The translations under genes and the position numbers were made by a program. Shown here piece by piece: positions 18,111 to 25,977 of a stretch of DNA of 64,000 nucleotides. Under the pieces are notes generated by a model, which saw nothing but the letters and a program-made list of their open reading frames with translations, did not search any database and was not told where the DNA came from. Source of the DNA: Pseudodesulfovibrio sp. (GTDB lineage Bacteria > Desulfobacterota > Desulfovibrionia > Desulfovibrionales > Desulfovibrionaceae); assembly GCA_016744135.1 (NCBI GenBank), contig JADGEX010000002.1, positions 806,001-870,000 on the forward strand, given 5' to 3'. The first letter of the stretch is position 1. Every line of letters starts with the position of its first letter.

Positions 18111-18139
18111 GGCCCGAGGAATAATTCCCTCGGGCCTTT
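18111..18139 (+). terminator. Intra-operon hairpin
   Basis: GGCCCGAGG / CCTCGGGCC, nine paired bases, 8-base loop, followed by TTT only. Probably a leaky terminator or mRNA-stability stem that lowers expression of the chaperone relative to dmsABC. Confidence 0.5.
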
Positions 18140-18147
18140 GGAAAATC

Positions 18148-18786
18148 ATGGAAACATCAGATACATATTTTGCTGCGGCCATAGTATGCGCTTTTTTCGG
18201 CAGAGTCTTTTCGCACGACCCAGAAAAAGAATTCATTTCTCAGGTTCGTGATGAAAACCTTTTGGAAGAATGGCCGCTGGAAACATCCGTTGAAGATAAG
18301 GCCTCCCTTGACATGCTGATCTCCTGTATTGCCGAGCTTGATGAGCAGGGCATGGCCCTTTTGCAGGATGATTACACTGCGTTGTTTGTCATTCCTGATT
18401 CCGCTGTACCTGTGTGGGAGTCCGTCTGGACGACCAAGGAACGGCTCCTTTTTGGTGACCCTACATTTGCAGTACGTGAGGCGTACGCCCGTTACGGAGT
18501 TGTTGCGCCCAAGCTGAACAATGAACCGGACGATCATATCGGATTGGAGTTGGATTTCATGGCTCGTTTGTTCGCTTTGTCAGCAGATGCGATGGAGGCG
18601 GGCGATACTGTCAAAGCCGATGAGTGCGCTGAAGATGCCAAAGCTTTTTATCAAGATCACATTGGGAAATGGGCAAAGGAATGTCTGGCGGAAATCGAAT
18701 CAAAATCGGTCACGGAGTATTACACCTCAATGGCCCGACTGTGCATGAGTCTGGTGGATTCTTTGCCCCGGATATTGGCTCAATAA
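18148..18786 (+). CDS. TorD/DmsD-family chaperone
   Basis: 212 residues from the ATG at 18148, chosen because the upstream in-frame start lies in the hairpin. All-helical; shows the family pattern 'DYTALFVIPDSAVPVWESVW' and 'EPDDHIGLELDFMARL', matching the E-P-x-D-H signature of TorD/DmsD proteins. Such proteins bind the Tat signal of the molybdenum subunit and hold it until cofactor insertion. Position after dmsABC makes the dmsA-like enzyme its probable client. Confidence 0.88.
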   Translation: METSDTYFAAAIVCAFFGRVFSHDPEKEFISQVRDENLLEEWPLETSVEDKASLDMLISCIAELDEQGMALLQDDYTALFVIPDSAVPVWESVWTTKERLLFGDPTFAVREAYARYGVVAPKLNNEPDDHIGLELDFMARLFALSADAMEAGDTVKADECAEDAKAFYQDHIGKWAKECLAEIESKSVTEYYTSMARLCMSLVDSLPRILAQ

Positions 18787-18805
18787 TTTTAGCTCGGTAA
18801 GCTGT

Positions 18806-19828
18806 ATGCCGTACCAACCGGTTTTTACGGAAAGCACATGTCTCCGGTTTAAGGGGGGAGACTGCTCTTTGTGCGCCGATGTGTGTCCTTCAAAGGCAAT
18901 TTCTCTTGCTGATATTCCGTGTTTTATCGGAGATATTTGTCTGGCATGTGGCGCCTGTGCTGCGGTTTGTCCTGTTGATGCGGTGACGCATAATGCAGCA
19001 GGGCGTCTCCTGAAAAAAATCACCTCTCTCTGTCCAACTGTTACCATTTCTGTGGGGTGTTTTGCCATCCCCTTTGCCCCTGAGGGAATGGTACAGTTGG
19101 ATGGTTGCCTTTCTGCTCTCGGGATGGATGTCTTGGCAGTTATGGCTCTTGCTAATGTTGAAACCCTTCGATTTGTGCATGGCGATTGTGCGAGATGTAC
19201 AAAAGGAGATCAATGTCGTCTGTTTGCCAGAAATCTGGATGCCTTTCGTCTGGCATGTCCTGCCGTTTCTGCAAAAATGCACTGTGTTGAGAAAAAGAGT
19301 TCTCGCCCAATGAGTGCAAACACCATGTCCCGACGAGGGTTGTTCAATCTGTTTGGTTCCCGGAAAGAGGCAGTGCCCTCTCAAGTGAAGGCTGATAAGT
19401 CGGTGCTTTTACAGACCCAGACGACTGGTTCCAAACGACTCCGGTTGCATACGGCATTTCGTTTGTTGTCGTGTGCAGAGCATGTGCCCGAACCCGTGCG
19501 AATTGCAGAGATGGAAGTTGTCCAGTCATGCACCGGGTGTGGGACTTGCTCCAGAGTTTGTCCGGTGAGTGCGCTGGACTTTATTGTCGAGAATAATGAG
19601 TTTTCAATCCGATTTACTGCATGGAAATGCGTTGATTGCAACCTGTGTGTCAAATCATGCCTTTCTGAAAGTATACAGCGTCGTCCAGCCGTTTCCGTAT
19701 CATTGACGGATGAAAATCCTCGTATTCTGTATTCAGGCTCGTTTCAAACGTGTAAACGATGCAAGGCTGCGTCAACAACGTTGACCAATGGATATTGCAC
19801 TGTTTGTGCGCATAAGCTGGGGGTATGA
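18806..19828 (+). CDS. Multi-cluster ferredoxin-like protein with C-terminal zinc ribbon
   Basis: 340 residues. N-terminal clusters 'CSLCADVCPSKAI' and 'CLACGACAAVCPVDAV', a middle domain with further cysteines ('GDCARCTKGDQC'), a second pair 'CTGCGTCSRVCPVSAL' and 'CVDCNLCVKSCLSES', and a last 'CKRCKA...CTVC' ribbon. No signal peptide or membrane helix, so cytoplasmic. It closes the dms-like operon 19 bases after the chaperone. It may supply electrons for cofactor or cluster maturation of the reductase; function is unknown and this is inference from position. Confidence 0.75.
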   Translation: MPYQPVFTESTCLRFKGGDCSLCADVCPSKAISLADIPCFIGDICLACGACAAVCPVDAVTHNAAGRLLKKITSLCPTVTISVGCFAIPFAPEGMVQLDGCLSALGMDVLAVMALANVETLRFVHGDCARCTKGDQCRLFARNLDAFRLACPAVSAKMHCVEKKSSRPMSANTMSRRGLFNLFGSRKEAVPSQVKADKSVLLQTQTTGSKRLRLHTAFRLLSCAEHVPEPVRIAEMEVVQSCTGCGTCSRVCPVSALDFIVENNEFSIRFTAWKCVDCNLCVKSCLSESIQRRPAVSVSLTDENPRILYSGSFQTCKRCKAASTTLTNGYCTVCAHKLGV

Positions 19829-19863
19829 TTTACTCGCTTTTTTTATCCTACCAAAGATGCTTC

Positions 19864-19897
19864 AAGGGCTTACGTTGATACCGTAAGCCCTTTTTTT
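19864..19897 (+). terminator. Rho-independent terminator of the dms-like operon
   Basis: AAGGGCTTACG / CGTAAGCCCTT, 11 pairs, 7-base loop, then a T run. Confidence 0.85.
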
Positions 19898-19926
19898 ATG
19901 GTGTTTTTTTGTTCCCATACACATCG

Positions 19927-19949
19927 GTTTTCCAAAGTCTCTGGAAAAC
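19927..19949. promoter_or_regulatory. Palindromic activator site before torC
   Basis: GTTTTCCA-AAGTCTC-TGGAAAAC, eight perfectly paired bases each side. The best copy of the motif shared with 8055, 8097 and 13987; about 100 bases before the sigma-54 promoter, a usual enhancer distance. Confidence 0.7.
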
Positions 19950-19962
19950 TCTCCGCTCTTGG

Positions 19963-19974
19963 TGGAACTTTCCA
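19963..19974. promoter_or_regulatory. Secondary TGGAA/TTCCA inverted repeat
   Basis: TGGAA-CT-TTCCA, the same half-sites in opposite order, 14 bases after the main palindrome. Could be an accessory activator contact. Confidence 0.35.
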
Positions 19975-20050
19975 GAAAAAACGTAAATATGAACAAGTTT
20001 ATTCGAGTGTAACTTACTGGGATAGAAGGGACTTTTGTTCTTGTGCATTA

Positions 20051-20066
20051 TGGTATCCATCTTGCT
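20051..20066 (+). promoter_or_regulatory. Sigma-54 promoter of the tor operon
   Basis: TGGTAT-CCATC-TTGCT with GG and GC at the correct 10-base spacing; start codon of torC 56 bases downstream. Confidence 0.8.
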
Positions 20067-20121
20067 TTTGCGTTTGAGGATAAGTGAATCGACCATAACA
20101 GGAACGTAAAGGAGAGTTTGA

Positions 20122-21279
20122 ATGGAAAAGGGATTCGGTGCCAGGATTGGCAAACGTCAGTGGCTCCTGCTTGCCGGAATATGTCTGGGAGGGGTGTTGC
20201 TTATTTCTGCCGCCGTAGGGGCCGGGTCAGAAGGCGATGAGAATGAAGGAAATGGTTTGTGTTTGTCCTGCCATGTCATGGAACAAACAGTGTATCCTGA
20301 GTTCAAAAAAACAAAACATTTTAACAATCCGTCAGGTGTTCGAGCCAAGTGCTCATCCTGCCATGTGCCGCAACCCCTGATACCCATGTTGGAAAGAAAG
20401 GCCGCATCGGTTTCCGAAATATTCAGTTGGATGGCTGGCACCATTGATACTCCTGAAAAATTTGAAGAAAATAGACTGAGACTTGCAAAAAGTGTGTGGG
20501 CTGATTTTAAAGAAAGCGATTCTCGCGAATGCAAATCCTGCCACAATGTCACTGCTTTTGATTTTACAGCTTTCAAGAAGCCGGAATCTGCTAAGACGAT
20601 GCAAAAGGGCTTGCAGGATGGGCAGACGTGTATTGATTGCCATAAAGGTATTGCCCATACCATGCCGGACCTCTCTGCCGGATTTAGAATGTTGTATGAA
20701 GAAATCCAAAGTGAGGCCAAGAACGGCGACTTTGATGTCGAGGCAGTTTATCCAATCAGTGTCGCCAGTTGCTTTCTTGAAAAAGATGGCTCCAAAGCTG
20801 GCAGACTTCTTCCCCTTACCAAACTTGAAGTACTCGAAACATCCGGTGACTGGGCCAAAGTCCGTGTTCGTGGTTGGCAGCAGATCGGGGCTGAACGCGT
20901 CATTTGTGAAGCTCAGGGGCGGCGTGTTTTCGCGGCTGCCCTGAGTAAGAAAGTGCTCGATACAGTCAAAGTCGGAGAACCCATGGTTGACCCTGAAACC
21001 GGGCAATCATGGCGTAAGGCTGAATTCGACTGCTGGATAAAGGTTGGAGAATTCGTGGCTGATATTGACCGGTTGAACAACTACGGCAGTGAACTTCATG
21101 CGGCAACGTGTGGTGGATGCCATGCACAGACACCGGCCAGTCATTTTACGGCCAATCAGTGGATTGGCGGCATCAAATCGATGGGCAACAGAGTGTCATT
21201 GGACAAGAATAATTATCGGCTTTTGCTGAAATATCTCCAGATGAGAGCATCTGATGTCACCGGAGAGACTCATTCATAA
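20122..21279 (+). CDS. torC: TorC-like pentahaem c-type cytochrome
   Basis: 385 residues with an N-terminal membrane anchor (about 13-34) and five CXXCH motifs: CLSCH, CSSCH, CKSCH and CIDCH in a NapC/NirT-type tetrahaem domain, then CGGCH near residue 331 in a separate C-terminal domain. This four-plus-one layout is that of TorC, which takes electrons from menaquinol and gives them to periplasmic TMAO reductase. RBS AAAGGAG precedes the ATG. First gene of torC-torD-torA under a sigma-54 promoter. Confidence 0.92.
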   Translation: MEKGFGARIGKRQWLLLAGICLGGVLLISAAVGAGSEGDENEGNGLCLSCHVMEQTVYPEFKKTKHFNNPSGVRAKCSSCHVPQPLIPMLERKAASVSEIFSWMAGTIDTPEKFEENRLRLAKSVWADFKESDSRECKSCHNVTAFDFTAFKKPESAKTMQKGLQDGQTCIDCHKGIAHTMPDLSAGFRMLYEEIQSEAKNGDFDVEAVYPISVASCFLEKDGSKAGRLLPLTKLEVLETSGDWAKVRVRGWQQIGAERVICEAQGRRVFAAALSKKVLDTVKVGEPMVDPETGQSWRKAEFDCWIKVGEFVADIDRLNNYGSELHAATCGGCHAQTPASHFTANQWIGGIKSMGNRVSLDKNNYRLLLKYLQMRASDVTGETHS

Positions 21280-21290
21280 AGAGGTTTTGT

Positions 21291-21953
21291 ATGCTGAAAG
21301 AAGAAAAGAACACCATGATCAATAGGCCGTTGATTCTGACGTGGATCGCAACATTGTTTGCACGCGAACTCACTCTGGACGATGTCGAAAGTTACAGGAA
21401 CGGCAAGGGCCGAGTACTTCTCGATACGATTGCAGGTGAGATCCCTGAGGCCGTTGAACTTGAACGTATGCGGTCTATTCTTCAGGGACCCGGAACATCC
21501 GAGGATACCGTGTTGGATTTGGCTGGTGCATTCTCGTGGCTTTTTCATGGAGTCGGGGGGCCAAAGGCTGCGCCTACGCATTGGCATGACTGGTCGGAGG
21601 AGTCCGACGGTTCGCAAATGAATTGTATTGATACCTGTGCGGAACTCATGTCCCGATGCGGACTTGGACCGGCTTTGGAAAGCGATGAGTCTGCTGATCA
21701 CGTGAGCGTGCAGTTGGAGTTTCTTGGTTATCTGGAAGCGCGGTCAGCTTCTGACCCTGATGGGCCATGGAATGAATATCGTGATCAATTGGTGCGTGAT
21801 CAAATCAATGCATGGCTTCCTTACTTTTTGACTGCCTGTGAACGCAATGATCGAAACGGTTTCTATGCCGCTTTGGCAAGTTTTACGCGAAGGGTCTTAT
21901 CGGATTCTTTGACGGGCAGTGCAAATTCTACTCATGCAGCACACGCTGCCTAA
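21291..21953 (+). CDS. torD: TorD-like chaperone
   Basis: 220 residues, helical, located between torC and torA as is common for tor operons. Contains 'VSVQLEFLGYLEARS', the counterpart of the TorD helix with the H-x-x-x-x-L-E-F-L pattern. Role: protect and mature TorA before Tat export. Two possible starts exist (21291 and 21315); the first has AGAGG upstream. Sequence is quite different from the other TorD-family gene at 18148, which fits one chaperone per reductase. Confidence 0.8.
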   Translation: MLKEEKNTMINRPLILTWIATLFARELTLDDVESYRNGKGRVLLDTIAGEIPEAVELERMRSILQGPGTSEDTVLDLAGAFSWLFHGVGGPKAAPTHWHDWSEESDGSQMNCIDTCAELMSRCGLGPALESDESADHVSVQLEFLGYLEARSASDPDGPWNEYRDQLVRDQINAWLPYFLTACERNDRNGFYAALASFTRRVLSDSLTGSANSTHAAHAA

Positions 21954-21977
21954 CTACACATTACGGAGGTAATTCTT

Positions 21978-24428
21978 GTGACACAATCGAATCAGAACAA
22001 CAGACCAGGAATGTCGCGTCGTCAATTCCTCGGTTATTCCGCAGCCGCTGGTGTTGCGACATCGTTGTTGGGACCATCCATGCTCGGGACAGCCATGGCC
22101 GGAAGCCCTGAAATGAACGCAGGTTCCTGTGCTACTTTCTGGGGCATTTTCAAGCTTCAGGCTCAGAATGGCAAGATCGTGAAATCCGAACCTTTCGGCA
22201 AGGACAGCTCCGTCAACGAGATGACCACTAATATGCCGGGATACGTTCATTCTCCCGCTCGTATCAAGTACCCCATGGTACGCAAGGGCTTTCTCAAAGA
22301 TGGTTACAAGTCTGATACTTCTGAACGAGGTAAAGGCGAGTTTGTTCGAGTCAGCTGGGATAAGGCCGGTGAGCTGATTGCCGACAACCTTTATCGTATA
22401 ACCAAGGAGTATGGACAGGATTCCGTCTATTCCACTCCCAGTGGGTGGTACATGTTGGGTAAGGTTAACTCGGCAGGCGCCTGCATGAGCCGTCTTTCCA
22501 ACTTGATGGGTGGTTTTGTCCGTGCCGTGGGTGATTATTCAACCGGTGCTTCGCAGGTCATCATGCCGTATGTTGTTGGTAATATGGAAGTCTATAGCCA
22601 GCAGACTTCATGGCCCGTGATCGTTGAAAATTCCGATGTGGTTGTCATCTGGGGCGGAAATCCGATGAACACGTTGCGCATCTCCTGGCCAGCTCCGACC
22701 CATAAGGGAATCGAGAGTTTTGAGGAGTTGAAGAAGCGCGGCAAGCGTCTCATTTTTATTGATCCGACCCGTAACGAATCCATTCAGGAATTGGGCGGCG
22801 AATGGATTGCTCCGCGTCCCAATACCGATGTCGCCATGATGTTGGGCATTGCGTATACGGTTCATGAAAAAGGACTGACAGACAAGTCGTTTATGGAAGA
22901 GTATACAAGCGGCTTCGACAAGTTCCTTCCTTATCTGCTTGGTGAATCCGATGGTCAGCCGAAAACACCTGAATGGGCAGAATCTGTCTGTGGTGTGCCC
23001 GCCAAAACAATGCGCGAGTTGGCTGAAGTTTTCGCCAAGAATCGTACTATTCTGATGAGTGGTTGGGGTATCCAGCGTGCCGACCACGGTGAGCAACCTC
23101 ACTGGATGTTGGTAACTTTGGCGTGCATGCTCGGTCAGATCGGTCTGCCCGGTGGTGGCTTCAGTATTGGTCATCTGTATTCTAATCAGGGAACTCCGTT
23201 TGCAAACGCTCCGAGTGTCCCCGGTATGTCCGGCGGCAAGACGCCTGAAGGTGCTCCTACACCGATTCCCACCGCACGGAATATCGATATGCTGCTGAAT
23301 CCCGGAAAAATTATTGATTATAATGGTCGCAAGGTGAAATATCCCGACATCAAGATGATTTACAACGGTTTTGCCAACTCCCATACCCGTCAGCCGCAAC
23401 GTGAATCCGCTATCAGGGCATGGCAGAAACCCGAGTGCATTGTTGTTCATGAAATGTTCTGGACACCCACCGCACGGATGGCAGACATCGTGCTGCCTAT
23501 CTCCACGCCAGCCGAGTGCATGGATATGACGACCAGTGAAGACGGACGTTTCCTGATTCCGTTGAAGCCAGCTATCAAGCCGCAGTACGAATCCAAGCCG
23601 ACCTTTGATGCTTTTGCCTTTGTCGCAGGCAAGCTCGGTATTGGTTCTCAGTTCACCGAGGGCAAGAGTGGCGCACAATGGCTTGAATCCTTCTATAATC
23701 AGGCCATGGCTGATGCAAAACGTAAAGGTTTGACCATGCCTGCCTTCAAGGAGTTCTGGGACAAAGGTGAAATTCTTGAATTCAAGGTGCCCGAATCCGC
23801 CAAGACGTGGGTTCGTTATAATGAGTATCGCGAAGATCCGCTTCTTGAGCCGTTGGGAACGCCTTCCGGCAAGATCGAAATCTATTCCAACGCGATTGCC
23901 AAAATGGGGTATGATGACTGCAAGGCGTATCCTTCTTGGATTGAGCCGACCGAGTGGCTTGGATGCGAGAAGGCCAAGACCTATCCTTTGCATTTGATGA
24001 CCTCTCACCCCAGACATCGCCTGCATTCGCAGATGAACCATGTGAAGGCACTCCGCAAACTGTACACTGTACAGGGACGCGAACCTGTGTGGATCAGCGT
24101 GGAAGACGCCAAGGCCCGTGGAATCAAGGATGGCGAGGTTGTACGCATCTTCAATGATCGTGGTGCCGTTTTGGCAGGAGCCATGGTAACTGACAACCTT
24201 CGTCAGGGAGTCGTTCGTCTTTGTGAAGGCGGTTGGTATGATCCCATCGAACCGGGAAAATCTGGGTCTATGTGCGCTTACGGTAGTGCCAATGTCCTGA
24301 CTCTGGACAAGGGAAGCTCCAAGTTGGCGCAAGCAGTCAATGCCAACACCAGTCTGGTGCAGATTGAGAAATACAAGGGTAAACTGCCTGAAATAACTGT
24401 GTTTGATGCACCCAAGGGTACAATGTAA
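21978..24428 (+). CDS. torA: Trimethylamine-N-oxide reductase, periplasmic
   Basis: 816 residues from GTG 21978 with GGAGGT seven bases before. Tat signal 'SRRQFLGYSAAAG'. There is no N-terminal cysteine cluster, as expected for TorA/DorA/BisC, and the molybdenum-ligand serine is Ser188 in 'GDYSTGASQVIM', followed by the TorA-typical 'QQTSWPVIVENSDVVVIWG'. Other signatures: 'GWGIQRADHGEQPHWM' and the C-terminal 'ATSHPRHRLHSQMNH'-type segment ('TSHPRHRLHSQM'). Takes electrons from the upstream cytochrome. Ends before a double terminator. Confidence 0.93.
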   Translation: MTQSNQNNRPGMSRRQFLGYSAAAGVATSLLGPSMLGTAMAGSPEMNAGSCATFWGIFKLQAQNGKIVKSEPFGKDSSVNEMTTNMPGYVHSPARIKYPMVRKGFLKDGYKSDTSERGKGEFVRVSWDKAGELIADNLYRITKEYGQDSVYSTPSGWYMLGKVNSAGACMSRLSNLMGGFVRAVGDYSTGASQVIMPYVVGNMEVYSQQTSWPVIVENSDVVVIWGGNPMNTLRISWPAPTHKGIESFEELKKRGKRLIFIDPTRNESIQELGGEWIAPRPNTDVAMMLGIAYTVHEKGLTDKSFMEEYTSGFDKFLPYLLGESDGQPKTPEWAESVCGVPAKTMRELAEVFAKNRTILMSGWGIQRADHGEQPHWMLVTLACMLGQIGLPGGGFSIGHLYSNQGTPFANAPSVPGMSGGKTPEGAPTPIPTARNIDMLLNPGKIIDYNGRKVKYPDIKMIYNGFANSHTRQPQRESAIRAWQKPECIVVHEMFWTPTARMADIVLPISTPAECMDMTTSEDGRFLIPLKPAIKPQYESKPTFDAFAFVAGKLGIGSQFTEGKSGAQWLESFYNQAMADAKRKGLTMPAFKEFWDKGEILEFKVPESAKTWVRYNEYREDPLLEPLGTPSGKIEIYSNAIAKMGYDDCKAYPSWIEPTEWLGCEKAKTYPLHLMTSHPRHRLHSQMNHVKALRKLYTVQGREPVWISVEDAKARGIKDGEVVRIFNDRGAVLAGAMVTDNLRQGVVRLCEGGWYDPIEPGKSGSMCAYGSANVLTLDKGSSKLAQAVNANTSLVQIEKYKGKLPEITVFDAPKGTM

Positions 24429-24451
24429 CCGGTTTTCATTCAGTCGGTATC

Positions 24452-24490
24452 AAAGGCCTTCCTCGATTCCTCCTGAGGAGGGCCTTTTTC
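24452..24490 (+). terminator. Terminator of the tor operon
   Basis: AAAGGCCTTCCTC / GAGGAGGGCCTTT with one wobble, 10-base loop, T run. Confidence 0.85.
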
Positions 24491-24522
24491 TCTGCTATGA
24501 AAATACACCCTTTTGAATGAAA

Positions 24523-24557
24523 AGATCTTTGGCTTGTAGCCGAAGGTCTTTTTTTCT
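24523..24557 (+). terminator. Second tandem terminator
   Basis: AGATCTTTGGC / GCCGAAGGTCT, 5-base loop, then eight T. Only 33 bases after the first terminator and with no gene between; insulates tpx from the tor operon or ends a short RNA. Confidence 0.75.
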
Positions 24558-24559
24558 CG

Positions 24560-24589
24560 TTGACTTATTTCTGCTTCGTAGGTGATAAT
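24560..24589 (+). promoter_or_regulatory. Sigma-70-type promoter of tpx
   Basis: TTGACT, 18 bases, GATAAT; 40 bases before the tpx start. Confidence 0.6.
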
Positions 24590-24628
24590 AGTTACTTGGA
24601 TAATAACCTTGTTAGCGAAGGAGAAAAT

Positions 24629-25147
24629 ATGAGTGAACGAACTGGAGTTATTACTTTTCAAGGGAATCCGTTGACCTTGGTTGGTCCTGAAATCAAAGTT
24701 GGGGACATTGCTCCTGATTTTACTGTTGCCGCCAATGATCTGTCTCCTGCCACTTTGGCCGATTATGCAGGTAAAGTGTTGATTATCGCAGCTGTGCCGT
24801 CATTGGATACTCCCGTGTGTGACATGGAGACCCGTCGTTTCAATACCGAGGCTGCAGCCCTTGGCGATGATGTTAAAATTCTGACTGTCAGCATGGATCT
24901 GCCGTTTGCACAGGCCCGTTGGTGCGGGGCAGCAGGAGTCGAAGCCGTCCAGACATTGTCTGACCATGCCGGCGCCTCCTTTGGTGAAAAGTGGGGGACG
25001 CTCATCAAGGAACTGCGCCTTTTGACCCGTGCGGTTTTCGTGGTCGGCAAGGATGGAAAGGTCGAATATGTCGAATATTTGAAGGAAATCACTGAAGAAC
25101 CAGACTATGCGACAGCCCTTGAGGCCGCGCGAAAAGTTGTTGGCTAG
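24629..25147 (+). CDS. tpx: Thiol peroxidase
   Basis: 172 residues from the ATG at 24629 (AAGGAG upstream). Atypical 2-Cys peroxiredoxin with the peroxidatic motif 'TPVCDMETRRFN' and the resolving cysteine in 'RWCGAAGVE', matching E. coli Tpx Cys61/Cys95. Reduces hydrogen peroxide and alkyl peroxides using thioredoxin, an oxygen-defence role in an anaerobe. Monocistronic, between its own promoter and terminator. Confidence 0.96.
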   Translation: MSERTGVITFQGNPLTLVGPEIKVGDIAPDFTVAANDLSPATLADYAGKVLIIAAVPSLDTPVCDMETRRFNTEAAALGDDVKILTVSMDLPFAQARWCGAAGVEAVQTLSDHAGASFGEKWGTLIKELRLLTRAVFVVGKDGKVEYVEYLKEITEEPDYATALEAARKVVG

Positions 25148-25162
25148 CAGTTTTGTCTCATT

Positions 25163-25205
25163 AAAAAAAGTCCGCTTTTCTTGAGGGAAAGGTGGACTTT
25201 TTTTA
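25163..25205 (+). terminator. Terminator of tpx
   Basis: AAAAAAAGTCCGCTTTTC / GAAAGGTGGACTTTTTT stem-loop with A-tract before and T-tract after; could work on both strands. Confidence 0.8.
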
Positions 25206-25272
25206 ATGTATACTTTTTTCACTTGTTCTGTCGCTCTGGACCTTGGTTCATGGCTGGGCTATATCGGAGCAC

Positions 25273-25977
25273 ATGTCACGACAGACCATTATATTGATCG
25301 AGGATGAGGTCGCCATCGCGGATGCTGTTTCGTTTGCATTGCAACAGGAAGACTTTCTTGTTCGACATTATACGCTTGGGCGGGAAGGGTTGGCTGATTA
25401 CCATACACACGGGGCCGACCTGATTATTCTGGATGTCGGCCTGCCGGATATTAGCGGACTTGCTGTGTGTCGGGAACTACGGATTGAATCTCGTGTCCCG
25501 GTGATCTTCTTGACAGCCAAGAACGATGAGATCGACAGGGTGATGGGGTTGGAAATCGGTGGGGATGACTATGTAACCAAGCCATTCAGCCCGAGGGAGT
25601 TGGTCGCTCGCGTGCGGGCCATACTCCGTCGAACCAACGGGGAACCGATGGATGTCGTCACGCCTTTCGTCTCGACTTCAGATGCGCTTTTTCAAGTGAA
25701 TGAAGAGAGTGGCGTTGTGATTTTTGCCGGGGTCGAGCTTTCATTGACCCGTCATGAATTTTTTGTCCTTGCGACTCTCCTTTCTCAGCCGGGGCGTGTG
25801 TTCAGTCGTTCTCAGATTATGGAGCAGGCATGGGAATCTCCTGAGACCAGTTTGGAGCGATCTGTTGATACCCACATAAAGTCATTGCGTGCCAAGTTGC
25901 GCGAGGTTCTTCCCGATGTTGACCCTATCGTCACCAAACGAGGCTTTGGGTATACCATTGAGGTGGACCAAACATGA
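25273..25977 (+). CDS. creB: CreB-like OmpR-family response regulator
   Basis: 234 residues. Receiver with 'ILIEDEVAIADA' and 'IILDVGLPDISG' (phospho-Asp), conserved Lys in 'GGDDYVTKPFSP', and winged-helix domain ending 'VDTHIKSLRAKLREV' and 'TKRGFGYTIEV'. Identified as CreB because the next two genes match CreC and CreD in order. Stop overlaps the creC start as ATGA. Confidence 0.85.
   Translation: MSRQTIILIEDEVAIADAVSFALQQEDFLVRHYTLGREGLADYHTHGADLIILDVGLPDISGLAVCRELRIESRVPVIFLTAKNDEIDRVMGLEIGGDDYVTKPFSPRELVARVRAILRRTNGEPMDVVTPFVSTSDALFQVNEESGVVIFAGVELSLTRHEFFVLATLLSQPGRVFSRSQIMEQAWESPETSLERSVDTHIKSLRAKLREVLPDVDPIVTKRGFGYTIEVDQT

Noticed and set aside
22608-24332. 574-residue minus-strand open frame inside torA
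   Set aside because: Antisense shadow; torA on the plus strand has Tat signal, RBS and active-site motifs.
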